From assembly GCF_000203795.2 (NCBI RefSeq), contig NW_006281109.1, forward strand, positions 722,898-786,897: a stretch of 64,000 nt of DNA. Direction: 5' to 3'. The stretch is from Batrachochytrium dendrobatidis JAM81 (Eukaryota; Chytridiomycota; Chytridiomycetes; Rhizophydiales). This document shows positions 51,538 through 64,000 of this stretch, one piece after another. Numbering within the stretch: the stretch's first letter is position 1; each line of letters begins with the position of its first letter. The notes beneath the pieces were generated by a model. It ran no database searches. It saw only the letters and a program-made list of their open reading frames with translations, and was not told the origin of the DNA. The translations under genes and the position numbers were made by a program.

Positions 51538-51895
51538 ACAGCTGTGTTCATGTAAAATAAAGCACTAAGAATGAGTGTATAATAAACTGCCAGTTTCATG
51601 AAATAATCCATGCTGATCACTCGACAACATTGTGTCCTTTGGTCTTTCTTTTGATGACTGGCATGACAACAACTGTTGTATTCCTGATACGTGCAGTCGT
51701 TGTTCTCTTGAACTGGAATGCATCTGAGATTAAAACACAACAATGGTGAGTTTGTACAAACACCATATAATAAACGTTGTATTTTAAAGAATTCAGAATG
51801 CCCAGTAGCGAATCACAGCAAAGATTCAAGTATTTCATATTACAAAGTAGTGACTGCAAGACAAGAGTTGCATTTTACGTGAATTTGGCAGTAAT
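51538..51895. mobile_element. 358-bp MITE-like element, subtype A, copy 1
   Basis: This 358-bp stretch is about 96% identical, without gaps, to 54697-55054. Its ends are imperfect inverted repeats: left ACAGCTGTGTTCATGTAAAAT and right ATTTTACGTGAATTTGGCAG. It holds no credible gene; the ~70-codon ORF inside is conserved only because the copies are young. It sits between the start codons of PIG-C and EAPP. Target-site duplications are not obvious. Confidence 0.8.
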
Positions 51896-51989
51896 AAAAC
51901 TTTGACTTTTTATCAACATTTCATATAGTAGGCTTACCAAAAGGATTGATTTTAAACGAGCCTCGACAAGAATTAGATTCTATAAAAAC

Positions 51990-52930
51990 ATGATATCAGA
52001 AGAAGCGTTAGATAATCTGGATGACTGGACAAGTGATAGTTCATTTGACAGCGAGGCTGGAACTATTACAAAGTCTGCAGGTAACAATTCATGTCAAATG
52101 TGCTTGCACCAAATCTAAACTTTGATATTTAACTCGACACAATACATATTCAATTTCAATCACTTTCACTATGATTTCTGTATACTGGATGATAACAGCA
52201 AAGCAAAAGTTGGCAGACAATATACGGAATGCCGATGCCTTTTATGGTAAGAACAGTCTACTTTTACTGTTATATTTCAATTTTTTATTCTCCACAAATA
52301 TCATTTTAAATTTTTATACTATCCAGATGAAGAAATAGATGAAGCAGATGAAAGGTGGATGCAACGACAACATCAAAAAGGTAAGATGAATATTGATTCA
52401 ATTGACACTACAATTCTTGTTACTGTTATTCAATACAGTCGAGTTTTTTCTAGGTTCAAAAACAGATGCGATGTTGCTGTGTCCGCTCTGCTTCACTCCA
52501 GTATGCTATGATTGTCAACAGTAAGACATTACAATAATTATGCTTCACACTAGATTTGGATCTTGAATCTAATACCACATTGATTTATTATTGAATGCAT
52601 AGACATCAAGACTACGGCCACCAATTTCGAGCCATTTTTGTTGAAAATTGTCGAGTAATTGAAACGGAAATATTACACTACCCAAACCCAACAAACAGCT
52701 CAAGCAAAAAACCGGTTGGAAAAAAGTTCAAGAAATCATCACCCAACGTATTGGACAGTTCACTTCAAGTAGACACGCATACAGATAGAGTAGATGAAAA
52801 AAGTGCAAGTTTATCGAGGTCCCGAAAAGAGGATATTTACCATCCAGTCAGATGCAACACATGCGATTGTGAGGTTGCTGTTTATGACCATGAAGAAGTG
52901 TATCACTTTTTTAACGTCATTGCACAATAG
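51990..52930 (+). CDS. EAPP: EAPP-like (E2F-associated phosphoprotein) family protein
   Basis: Exons 51990-52080, 52199-52246, 52327-52380, 52454-52520 and 52603-52930 give 195 residues with closed phases. An acidic N-terminus (EEALDNLDDWTSDSSFDSEA) and DEEIDEADERWMQRQ precede the Cys-rich unit TDAMLLCPLCFTPVCYDCQ-HQDYGHQFRAIFVENC. After a basic linker comes EDIYHPVRCNTCDCEVAVYDHEEVYHFFNV. Two CxxC pairs plus the terminal VYDxxEVxHFFNV signature identify the EAPP family. In animals it modulates E2F activity; in fungi its role is not established. The two CxxC pairs suggest zinc binding. Confidence 0.9.
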
Positions 52931-53033
52931 TGCTTTTAAATAGAAACCTCGAAGCAATAAATCATATGTTTTTATTTCACACTTTAGATCCAAGTAGTAA
53001 CAAAGAACATTGGCGGCTTTCAAGTTGTAAATA

Positions 53034-55370
<2,337 letters not shown>

Positions 55371-55513
55371 CTGTAATCAAATAAAGTGTTTGCAGACCAA
55401 ATTCAACCAAGAAAATTGTCAATGTATTATCACGTGAGATCACGTTGACTGAATATCAATTCAAAACGCTTCCAGCTTCAACCTTGACATTGCATTCGTA
55501 TATATTGGACAGG
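55371..55513. promoter_or_regulatory. 143-bp bidirectional promoter, eIF4A3 / SF3A3
   Basis: Both genes start outward from this short spacer. It contains one palindromic TCACGTGA (55430-55437, E-box core CACGTG), with a further half-site ATCACGTTG just right of it. The short distance makes shared control of two splicing-related genes likely. Confidence 0.6.
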
Positions 55514-57920
55514 ATGGACTCGATTGAACTCGCCCGTCTGACCCACGAGGAGCTTGAACTGCTAGAACAGGCTTCTGTTGAACAACTTATGAATAAACCG
55601 AAAATGGCAGGTGTTTGACTATTGATTGTCTTTGGATTATTATCCAATCTGAATCCTCTTTACCAAGATGTGCAAGACCATTATAATAGCATCCAAACTC
55701 GACTAGTGTGCTATGTTTGATATTAGAACATGTGTATTTATAGTCATATCTAACCAACCGCTCTATATATCTATTTACTGCATGCATAAACAGCACAAGG
55801 AGCGTCTAATTGTGGAACAGCGAGTCGCTAGTTTTCTGGGTATGTCATTATGGAGTCGTACTGATGTAGACTGCTTTATATTTTATATGCTAGATATGCA
55901 TAGCTTGATCCACATTAACCTATGGATCGTGTATGTATTTGATTTTTATATCAATAGATCAAATTGCTGAAAAAAGTCAATATTTACTGGATTTATACAA
56001 GGATGAAGATCGGTATGCTTTATGCTCAACGTTTAAAACAATACTTTTGGAAAACCAGTACAGGAGTTTTGTCTTATCATTATACATTTTATAGATCTAG
56101 ACAGAATGAAATTCAGGCACTTACCTGCAATGACGACCTCTCTGAATTCTACGATCGTCTTAAAAAGATCAAGGATCACCATCGTCGTATTCCGAATGAA
56201 GTTACTATTCCACTCAGCGTATCTTCCTTTCTTAAGGATCCAAACGTTGAATTAGAGGGTTTGTTTTTAAATGCCATTGACCGACTTGATCTTTGAACCC
56301 AGTAGTTTTAGCGAAATGTTCCAACAACCAACATGATGCTTACACCTTTTAATTTTTGTAGAACTTGAAACAATGTTTCGTGGCGATGAGGGACTTGGAA
56401 AATACCTTGATCTTCACAGTGTATTCAATCAGTTTCTCAATTTGAAACACATCAAAAAAGTTAATTATCTTTTGTACCTCTCCGATTTTGACAACTTTCG
56501 TGCCATTCCATTAGCAACTAAAATGACCAACGAGTATTTAGAGTGAGTTGTTTTTATTCTGATTTGCCCTGAGCATGCGCATTTGAAACTGTATGATTCT
56601 TGTGATTTTGGATGGTTAAACTTTAAATGCTTTCTAATACGTTTAAAATAACGACAGATATCTGGAATCCTTTCAAAAATACCTGGAATCCTTTTTTCAA
56701 CGATCTAAGCCTTTGCTGGATTATCAAGAATTGTGCAGGATTGAACTAGCTAAATTTGATTCCATGTGGAAAAATGGTGAAATTTCAGGATGGTCTTTAG
56801 CAAATGAAACGGATCAAGTCAAAGAAAACTCGGCTCAATTATCTAGCCTACATTGCCTGGCTTGTAAGTTTGATCATATTGCGCAGTATCATTCAAATTT
56901 ATGGCCTTTTGGTTTATAGTTATTGCACTGAGATTCTATATGTTGCTAATACATGTTTTTGAAATGGTTATATATAAGGTGACAAGATGTTTTCAAAGCA
57001 AAGTGTGTTTGAAGGGCACAAAAAAGGCAAAAAACACATTAAAGCTGCAGCAGAACTTGCAGCCAAAGGAATCCATGAAAATGAGCATGATTCCCTTGCA
57101 CAGGCTAAACTGCTCAAAGAAGAGAAACATTTTGAACAGATGAAGCCCATTGCTCAAGGTGAAATGGTGATTATTGCATACATCAAGCAGTTGACTACAG
57201 AGCGTGAAGACACCAAGGCACATATAGAACGCAAACAAGCACTCACTGACAAGGAGAGAGTAAGTTGTATATTCAGTTTTATCTATAATGAATTTTTGAT
57301 CTGATTATTGCTTGTCATTCTAGATGGAGGACGCGTTAGAAACGTTTGTAGACATCAACGAGTTTGCCGAGGACGAGGAAGAAGAAAAGATTTATAATCC
57401 ACTTAAACTTCCAATGGGATGGGATGGAAAGCCTATTCCATACTGGTTGTACAAACTACATGGACTTGGAATCGAATACCCCTGTGAAATTTGTGGCAAT
57501 TTCGTTTACATGGGCCGCAAGGCATTTGATCGACACTTTCAGGAATGGCGCCATGCTCATGGTATGAGATGTTTGGGTATTCCCAACTCCAAACAGTTTC
57601 ATGATGTGACGTCTATAAACGATGCGTATGCTTGTAAGTACTTTTGAATTTAAATCAGTCATCGGCACAGAATCTTACACTTTCAATATACATAGTGGCA
57701 GAGAAATTAAAGTCTATTGTTAAACGAGCTACCATAAGTGCAGATGCAGCAGAAGAGTTTGAAGATGATGCTGGAAACGTGTATAGCAAGAAGACGTATG
57801 AAGGTGAACAAGTCTATGCCTTGGACTACTTGCTGATTTTGAAATTATGAGCTAATCCTGTCGAGTTTTTGTTGCAATCCATGTAATGCTATAGATCTCA
57901 AAAGACAAGGCTTGCTCTAA
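55514..57920 (+). CDS. SF3A3: splicing factor 3A subunit 3 (SF3A60/Prp9), 10 exons
   Basis: Exons: 55514-55606, 55794-55839, 55958-56012, 56095-56258, 56362-56542, 56658-56863, 56979-57259, 57324-57633, 57696-57803, 57895-57920; 489 residues, close to the human 501. It starts [20 protein letters not shown], continues [36 protein letters not shown], a first zinc finger [20 protein letters not shown] rebuilt across an intron, then [20 protein letters not shown], the matrin-type finger [19 protein letters not shown], and ends [13 protein letters not shown]. It is a subunit of the SF3a complex of U2 snRNP. The first intron appears to use a GC donor (GCAGGT at 55607), since the GT three bases later gives the wrong phase. 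Confidence 0.95.
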
Positions 57921-58055
57921 AGACTGGCTTTATTTTATTGATACATCATTTCCAAAATCTGACCGTATGCTAAATAAAATTATACTTGTGCACTCTATTT
58001 GAATCGAGTTGGTAGGTGAATCTGAAATAGAATTATTACTTGAAATTCAAATGAA

Positions 58056-58709
58056 TTATCCCCACCAAGACGAAGAGGGAGTGGGCTTTTGAGCCTCTAG
58101 CTCATTCTCTAGTTGCTGCTTCTCCGTCAACACTTTGCTGCGTTGACGCTGTTCGATCAACATGGACTCCATTTGCTGGGCAACTACTCTTCGTTGAAAT
58201 CGACAGAATTCCCTGTATAAAAAGCGTATAAAAATGCAAGATTAAATAAACGGCTGCATTCAGGACAGATCTAAAATTGATCAAATCAAGCATCACCATG
58301 AACAAAGCGAAATTGTGGCAAATCCCAGCACTCCCCAGTTGGACGCTGTTCTCAATTTCCCTATTAAATGCAATATTGTATTTGCAGATTATGTTTAGAT
58401 AAATGGCCAATGCAACTCGTAATATGGTAGTTCAACAGTCTCATTCTTTTATACAAATCACTGCGACTATGAGAAAGTATCGGATATTACATTCAACATA
58501 TTAGCCATACTTGCTGTGAAATATCGGACAGTCCCAATAGCCAAACCAGCAGCAACACCAGTTACAATGGATTGTGCTGAACAAGGCAGTCGAAATGCGT
58601 TATCTAAAGCAAAATCTCTCCATGTTATTTTAGAAGCAGCATCCATAAATGTGGGTTGCTTTCGTACTCCATCAGTTGAAAGTGTTGATGATACCGAATC
58701 ATTTGTCAT
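58056..58709 (-). CDS. COX20: cytochrome c oxidase assembly protein COX20-like
   Basis: Exons 58709-58511, 58360-58297 and 58212-58056 give 139 residues. The family core is ITWRDFALDNAFRLPCSAQS, then a first membrane helix (IVTGVAAGLAIGTVRYF), then KLRTASNWGVLGFATISLCS as the second helix, and WEFCRFQRRV followed by a charged helical tail. COX20 (FAM36A) is a mitochondrial inner-membrane chaperone for newly made COX2. It is convergent with SF3A3; their stop codons are 135 bp apart. Confidence 0.9.
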
Positions 58710-60358
58710 TATGAAAGTTGTTGCTGTTTATATCAAATATATTCAACAAGTATCGTCAGTAAACTGATATATAACGAATTGGGCATAAAACCCATTTATA
58801 GCATCATCAACTAGAGTTTTGCTACTCACTTTTACGAATTGGATCAGAAATCAAGTGAACAAAACTCGAGATTTTTAAGCATTTTCTGGCCAACAATTTT
58901 GCTAATCTGCAATCGATTCTTAGTATGAAAAGGATGACTAAACATATGGACTGTTCAATATTCAGATTAGAGTTTCGAATCAGTTTAACAGTTTATATTG
59001 AAAAAGTGGTATCAAGTGTTTGTTATACCACTGCTGATGATCAGTGTTGTATGTGTAGAGTAATATCAGTATTGGCATTACATGACTGGAAATATTGTAT
59101 TTCAGCACAATATATCGTATACTAAAACATGTATCAATGTATTCTGTAGTAATGGATTGTATATGTGATGATAGCTATCCATAACCAGGATGGCGATTTG
59201 ACACTACCTGATTGCTGAATATATCACTGCAATCAGAAAGATCATTCCAGCGTACTACTGAGGTTGATTTTACACTGACAGTGATGTTTGTGTATTGATT
59301 CATTCTGCACGGTGTACTTGCATTTTTTACGATTATTCATTTGAAAGATGTTGATTGTCGTTCTTGAAGCTGCCGTCATTATAAAACGGCAATCATGTAT
59401 CAGGTTCAAAACATTTCCGTTACACTACCCGATACAATGTTGATTACTCTAAAATGCGTTATACTTGCGTTACAAGCGGTTGCTGCAGTTCAAAATGCAT
59501 TACATTCACCAATTGGAATTGCCAGTCAATCAAACAATATGCTATCAAAACGATCACCCGTTGAATTGGGTGATGTTAATAAATGGTTCAAAATCCAATC
59601 CAATATTGATGGAGTTGATGCATGTATCATGTCATGCATTGTATTGTAGTTTGTGTGATATGTTCAAGCCGTGCATGTATTGGATCAGTTCAGTGTGAAT
59701 CGTAATTGTTTGATACACAATGATCACGCATACTATTGCATTGGTAATACATGGCATGGATTGAATACACATGATCCAAGTGTATCAATCATGGTATGCA
59801 TTGTTGGAATCCATCACTGTATATCTGGATAATCATGTCGATACTGAATGTGCGATATCAACAGTGGAATATGGTATACTGCTGCAAATATCATGATTAT
59901 CACATTCCATTAGCATGTGTGATCATATTGCACCAATCGACCAGTATACGATCACTGCATACATCAACATGTGTATAATGACCATATTGTTGGTATTGGT
60001 GTTGCATGCCATGTGTCAATACGACATGTCAAGCAAGCTGTATTGTATTGGAAATACAAGTGTCAATGTACAATATGATATCATACCGATCAAGACTGTG
60101 TACAATAATCATATATAATGCATGTACGTCCAATATCAAGTATCAAGTGGCAGTTGTATTGTATTTTATTGTATTGTATTCAAGCAAAAATACAGCAGAC
60201 TCGGCTAAAACCAGTCCAGATTAGCATTCAAATCAATCGGATGGATTGTCGTGTTTAGGTTGATTCAAGTATGAATTGATCTTTTGTATAAAACTGAGTA
60301 ATGCTGAAGAGTGTGAGCAGATTAAACTGTGGACGTTTCCAATCAAGGTTGAACTTTG
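58710..60358. other. gene-poor region with a short secreted-like ORF
   Basis: 1.6 kb without a firm gene. The ORF at 59395-59649 (84 codons) contains MLITLKCVILALQAVAAVQN, which looks like a signal peptide, followed by about 45 residues ending at a stop. It could be a small secreted protein, the first exon of one, or chance. The rest is AT-rich with many CATGTAT/ATTGTATTG words and no reading frame I can support. Confidence 0.35.
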
Positions 60359-61825
60359 TTAGGATCTTTTAGGACCTGGAAACTTTTGAGGATTCCGCAT
60401 TACTTCATCATATGATGGAGGCAAATCATCAGGGTTTTCTGAACTCGCTCCATATTGCTCAGAACTATCCACTGCACTTGTATGTGATGGAAGCACACTT
60501 TGAATTGCTTGTTGTGATGAACTTTGGGTCCTACTACTAGAGGCACCTCCAGATTCCACTGATCGGTTCAATATTGCCTCGTATGATTCGCGATCGAGTA
60601 TTGTATGAGCGTATCCTGATTCAGTGAGTACATGCAAAGTAATTACTAAAGCATTTATAAACTTTGTGAATAGGAGTAATAAGACTCTTTCTTTTTGATG
60701 TTTCAGTTTCGACGACGAGTCATCACGCTTGAACTCGAGGGATTGCATGCTATTTTGAAGCTCAACAAGTTTGGAAGATTGGATTTGAATCTCAAGTTCA
60801 AGGTTCTCAAGTTGATGTATATGCTTGAAGTCATAGGGATTCTGCTCGTGTTTATGTCTAGACTGCTGACATCGTGTATTTAGCTCAACTATAAGTTGTT
60901 TTTGAGCAGTAACCGCATCTTTTGCAGATTTGCATTCTGGCAGTATTTTAGTGGAATGATGATCCATTCCACTAAAATAGTTTATGATCAAACGTTTCTC
61001 CTCACTTGGAATTCCGCTTAAAACAAATTTATATTCATGTCCTACACTGTAAACGTTTGCATATATATCTGGTTGATAAGAGGCTGCTGAAGTGCTAGGT
61101 TTGGCACTTGTATGTGGTGGAGACATACTTTGAATTGCTTGTTGTGATGAACTTTGGGTCCTACTACTAGAGGCACCTCCAGATTCCACTGATCGGTTCA
61201 ATATTGCCTCGTATGATTGGCGGTCGAGTATTGTATGAGCGTATCCTGATTCAATGAGTGCATACAAAGTAATTGATAAAGCGTCTGTAAACTTTTTGAA
61301 TAGGAGTAATAAGATTCTGTCTCTTTGATGTTGCAGTTTCGACAACGAGCTATCACGCTTGAACTCGAGGGATTGCATGCTATTTTGAAGCTCAGCAAGT
61401 TTGGAAGATTGGATTCGAATCTCAAGTTTAAAGCTCTTGAGTTGAAGTATATGATTCGAATTCTGGGGATCCTGCTCGTGTTTATGTTTAAACCGCTCAT
61501 ATCCTGTATTTAGATCAACCATAAGTTGTTTTTGAGCAGTAACCGCATCTTTTGCAGATTTGCATTCTGTAAATATGCTTGGATCATGATTCGTCATTTC
61601 AGTAAGATAGTTTCTGATCAAACGTTTCTCCTCACTTGGAATTTTCTTTAAATTATATTTATATTCATGTCCTGCACTGCGAATCTTTACATACATATCT
61701 GGTTGATAATAAGCTGTTAAAGTGCTAGGTTTGGCACTTGTAGTTGCAGTAGGAAGAACTGGAGTAGCAATAGTAACTGAGCAACCAAGCAGGATTGATG
61801 ATAATACAGCGACTATGAATTTCAT
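60359..61825 (-). CDS. secreted protein of two ~210-residue tandem repeats with C-terminal PPxY
   Basis: Single-exon ORF of 488 residues. A signal peptide (MKFIVAVLSSILLGCSVTIA) is followed by two copies of a 210-residue unit (630-bp period). Each unit has YQPD(M/I)Y, a conserved GHEYK, IPSEEKRLI, ECKSAKDAVTAQKQL, a coiled-coil helix (LQNSMQSLEFKRD) and SGYAHTILDR-SYEAILNRSV. Each ends in a Ser-rich linker (GGASSSRTQSSSQQAIQS). Parts of the repeat are almost identical at DNA level, so the duplication is recent or homogenised. The tail is DDLPPSYDEVMRNPQKF, containing a PPxY motif that binds WW domains. This pattern matches Batrachochytrium-expanded secreted proteins of unknown function. Confidence 0.8.
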   Translation of the reverse strand: MKFIVAVLSSILLGCSVTIATPVLPTATTSAKPSTLTAYYQPDMYVKIRSAGHEYKYNLKKIPSEEKRLIRNYLTEMTNHDPSIFTECKSAKDAVTAQKQLMVDLNTGYERFKHKHEQDPQNSNHILQLKSFKLEIRIQSSKLAELQNSMQSLEFKRDSSLSKLQHQRDRILLLLFKKFTDALSITLYALIESGYAHTILDRQSYEAILNRSVESGGASSSRTQSSSQQAIQSMSPPHTSAKPSTSAASYQPDIYANVYSVGHEYKFVLSGIPSEEKRLIINYFSGMDHHSTKILPECKSAKDAVTAQKQLIVELNTRCQQSRHKHEQNPYDFKHIHQLENLELEIQIQSSKLVELQNSMQSLEFKRDDSSSKLKHQKERVLLLLFTKFINALVITLHVLTESGYAHTILDRESYEAILNRSVESGGASSSRTQSSSQQAIQSVLPSHTSAVDSSEQYGASSENPDDLPPSYDEVMRNPQKFPGPKRS

Positions 61826-62268
61826 TTTGTTGGTTTGGTCAAGAGTTGCATATGATTGTTATTCAGCAAGTCGGGTTTTATATTGCATTTATATTTTGTG
61901 TTGAATAAATAGTATTAAAAGCATGTTTCCTGAATGGCCGTTAAGGAACTGTGTTATTGTCAGGGTTAGTATTGGGTTATTACTATCAATATCAAAGCAA
62001 CTTCGAACAGAGATCCCTTATATAATAATCCGCAATTTGACTGAGCCGCTGTTTGACTGTATTCGAATATCGTATGGCTATTCGATTATGTATTTTTCCG
62101 TTTTTTTATACCTTGAAGGGTTAGCAAGCCACAACATAGTCAGGTACAGGACAAGTAGGACGATGAAATGTCAGTCATTCATGTATTGTATGGCCAACGT
62201 ATTTTACAAGCATCATTGCTTGTTGATCGTGTCATGACCAATATTGATTGTGTAGTTCAGAGTTTATA
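61826..62268. other. spacer
   Basis: Divergent region between the secreted-protein gene and the right-edge gene. No gene seen. Confidence 0.4.
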
Positions 62269-64000
62269 ATGTTTGCGAGTATGGTATACAGTGATGATCG
62301 GTTTAAAGTATCACATCGACTAAACGACCAACTTTCACAATGCATGCAATCGCCAAACCGTCAAGTCAAAATGGCGGCAAGTCATGATTGATATTGACCA
62401 AATGATTGACATTCAACTCACCTGGTGTCGATATGCATATAGGCGATAAAAGCATGTACAGAGCTGTTCAATCATGAGTATAACTGTGACGTTGAACCCA
62501 TGGTTGATATGGTTACGATTCTGATCAAGAAATGCTCACATTGGCAATTGACCTGTTCTTGCAAGTTTGCCATGGTATTGACGATCAAAATGTATGTTTA
62601 CAATGATACAATATTGGATCAGTTTGGACAGTGTCTTGTCATGTGTTGTTGACTGTATACTTGACATTGAACAATATCATTAGTTTGGCATCGTGTTGTC
62701 AAGACTTGTTTCACGACTGGAGTCATCTAGTGGTTCAGTTGCTGTTGGGTTTATCAGAAATCTTGAAACCATATTTTGGAATATTCATCGTCATAACCCA
62801 GTAAAAGCAGCGGGATGCGGTGTCATTTCAGCAATAGTCAATACGCTCAGGTATGTGGTGTTATGCATGAATGTGTGTCCAGTCATCACAATTGGTAAAT
62901 TTGACATGGTTGGATTGACATGACATGAATACAGGAGTGTCGATCAAGCAGTGGTTGATCAAAGTATTGATACTATCGGGAATTTTTGCAACTATAAAGA
63001 TTGTGAAGTAATTGCAACCGAGTTGATGAGGTCGGGTTTGATTCAAATGCTTAGCGACTTGTGTATCAGATACAGCAACGACTCTGCACTAAAATCACGC
63101 ATAATCAAGATGGCTGGAACAGTTGCATCCAAAATGCGTGACTTTCCTGTATCGCTTGTACGATCGTTGGTTTTGAGCAATTGACGATATCAGTGTGTGA
63201 TGTCGATGTAGATGACTCTTTGTACCTGTTTAATAATGTCAGCGACATGATTGAGAAATCTACAAACAAGGCCGAGATGATCAAGGTGTTTCAAGAATAT
63301 GGAATTGTGAACCAACTCAACACTATTTATTCACGTAGAGATGTAAATTTTGAATACGATTCTGCTGCTGGTATTGTAAACCTACTCGAAACACTTGTTG
63401 ATTTTGCCGAAAATCATCCCGACAGTTCAATACGTACCGAGTTGGATCAAGGCAGGATATTTGAAAATCTAACGGCTATCGTACAATCGGATGATACTGA
63501 CTACATAAAAAGAAGGGCTGCTGGCCAGATCATTGAAACGTGTTTCCAGCATCTGGTTCAGACTGCTAGTTCGAGCATTCAGCCATACAACGACAATGCC
63601 GAAATTGATATGAAATCTGGAATGGCCGGAGATACACATGGAGAGGTGCGCACACTTGTTGAGATGCGGTATATCCAGTATCTGCAATGTATACTTTGCA
63701 AACCCATGTGGTGGATCGATATCACAAACCAGCATATTGTGGAGCAATGGAGGGCTGACTCACTCGGTCAGAATATATCACCATCAACATTTAATCTTGC
63801 ATTGGGACAGCTCGAGTTTTTTGTCAAACAGCTTGTTTGTAATGGCAGTGATGGATTTGGCACAATTGTACCAGGACCTGTTGAACTGACGTATATACTG
63901 GACAATGGCATACCTGACAATGTATATACGCGATTGATGACAAATGTATCGGATCTTGAACATGGATCAAATCACAACACTGGTCAAATGGTGCACAATC
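62269..64000 (+). CDS. unrecognised helical-repeat (armadillo-like) protein, 3' end outside window
   Basis: A phase-consistent model has exons 62269-62380, 62462-62574, 62684-62850, 62935-63137 and 63194 to beyond 64000. The start reads MFASMVYSDDRFKVSHRLND. Later exons give LSRLVSRLESSSGSVAVGFI, VDQAVVDQSIDTIGNFCNYK, LIQMLSDLCIRYSND and a long frame (CDVDVDDSLYLFNNVSDMIE...). The alternation of hydrophobic and polar helices suggests an alpha-solenoid, but I recognise no family. The junction at 63138-63193 would be a 56-nt intron, shorter than the others here. Without it there is a frameshift, since the upstream frame stops at 63184. Exons 1-2 rest on phase and composition only. Confidence 0.5.

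Noticed and set aside
51525..51859. Two near-identical ~72-80 codon ORFs at 51.6 and 54.8 kb as a gene family
   Set aside because: Their conservation is fully explained by the 358-bp repeated element.

Overview
The window reads as nuclear DNA of a chytrid fungus, most like Batrachochytrium. It is AT-rich and intron-dense, with introns mostly of about 70-135 nt, GT..AG ends and several very short exons. It carries core eukaryotic genes typical of an early-diverging fungus (a CHD6-9-class remodeler, a V-ATPase A subunit without an intein, PMT2, eIF4A3, SF3A3). It also carries lineage-type genes: a Crinkler-like NTPase/nuclease, an HNH_2 nuclease, and two repeat-rich secreted proteins of the kind expanded in Batrachochytrium. 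No tools were run. Gene models come from reading splice sites so that exon phases close and the conserved family sequence is restored.

Layout. (1) 1-10 kb is accessory and effector-like: the C-terminal part of a DUF4246 protein, a Crinkler-like gene, a divergent HNH gene with a frame break, AT-rich ORF remnants, and a secreted protein with repeated basic KRGRKRP motifs. (2) 11-58.7 kb is a housekeeping block: pinin (interrupted by an assembly gap), a ubiquitin hydrolase, an orphan 7TM protein, VMA1, CHD6-9-like, an N-myristoylated LRR scaffold, a ZFAND4-like Ubl/AN1 protein, PMT2, NDUFB9, MCM5, a SANT-like protein, an LMBR1-like membrane protein, PIG-C, EAPP, eIF4A3, SF3A3 and COX20. (3) 58.7-64 kb is again accessory: a long gene-poor stretch, a secreted protein made of two ~210-residue repeats with a C-terminal PPxY motif, and the 5' part of an unrecognised helical-repeat gene running off the right edge.

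Genes in the block serve several systems rather than one pathway: splicing/EJC (pinin, eIF4A3, SF3A3; the last two head-to-head 143 bp apart), glycosylation and GPI synthesis (PMT2, PIG-C), mitochondria (NDUFB9, COX20), replication and chromatin (MCM5, CHD), and ubiquitin (USP, ZFAND4-like).

The most notable non-genic signal is a family of small elements with imperfect terminal inverted repeats around the core ACGTGAATACGG. Two 358-bp copies lie between PIG-C and EAPP and inside intron 1 of eIF4A3. A second subtype lies upstream of MCM5 and abuts the LMBR1 stop codon, and solo ends are scattered through introns and spacers. Micro-exons are the other theme: 17 nt in the USP gene and 18 nt in PMT2, the latter carrying the catalytic Asp-Glu pair.
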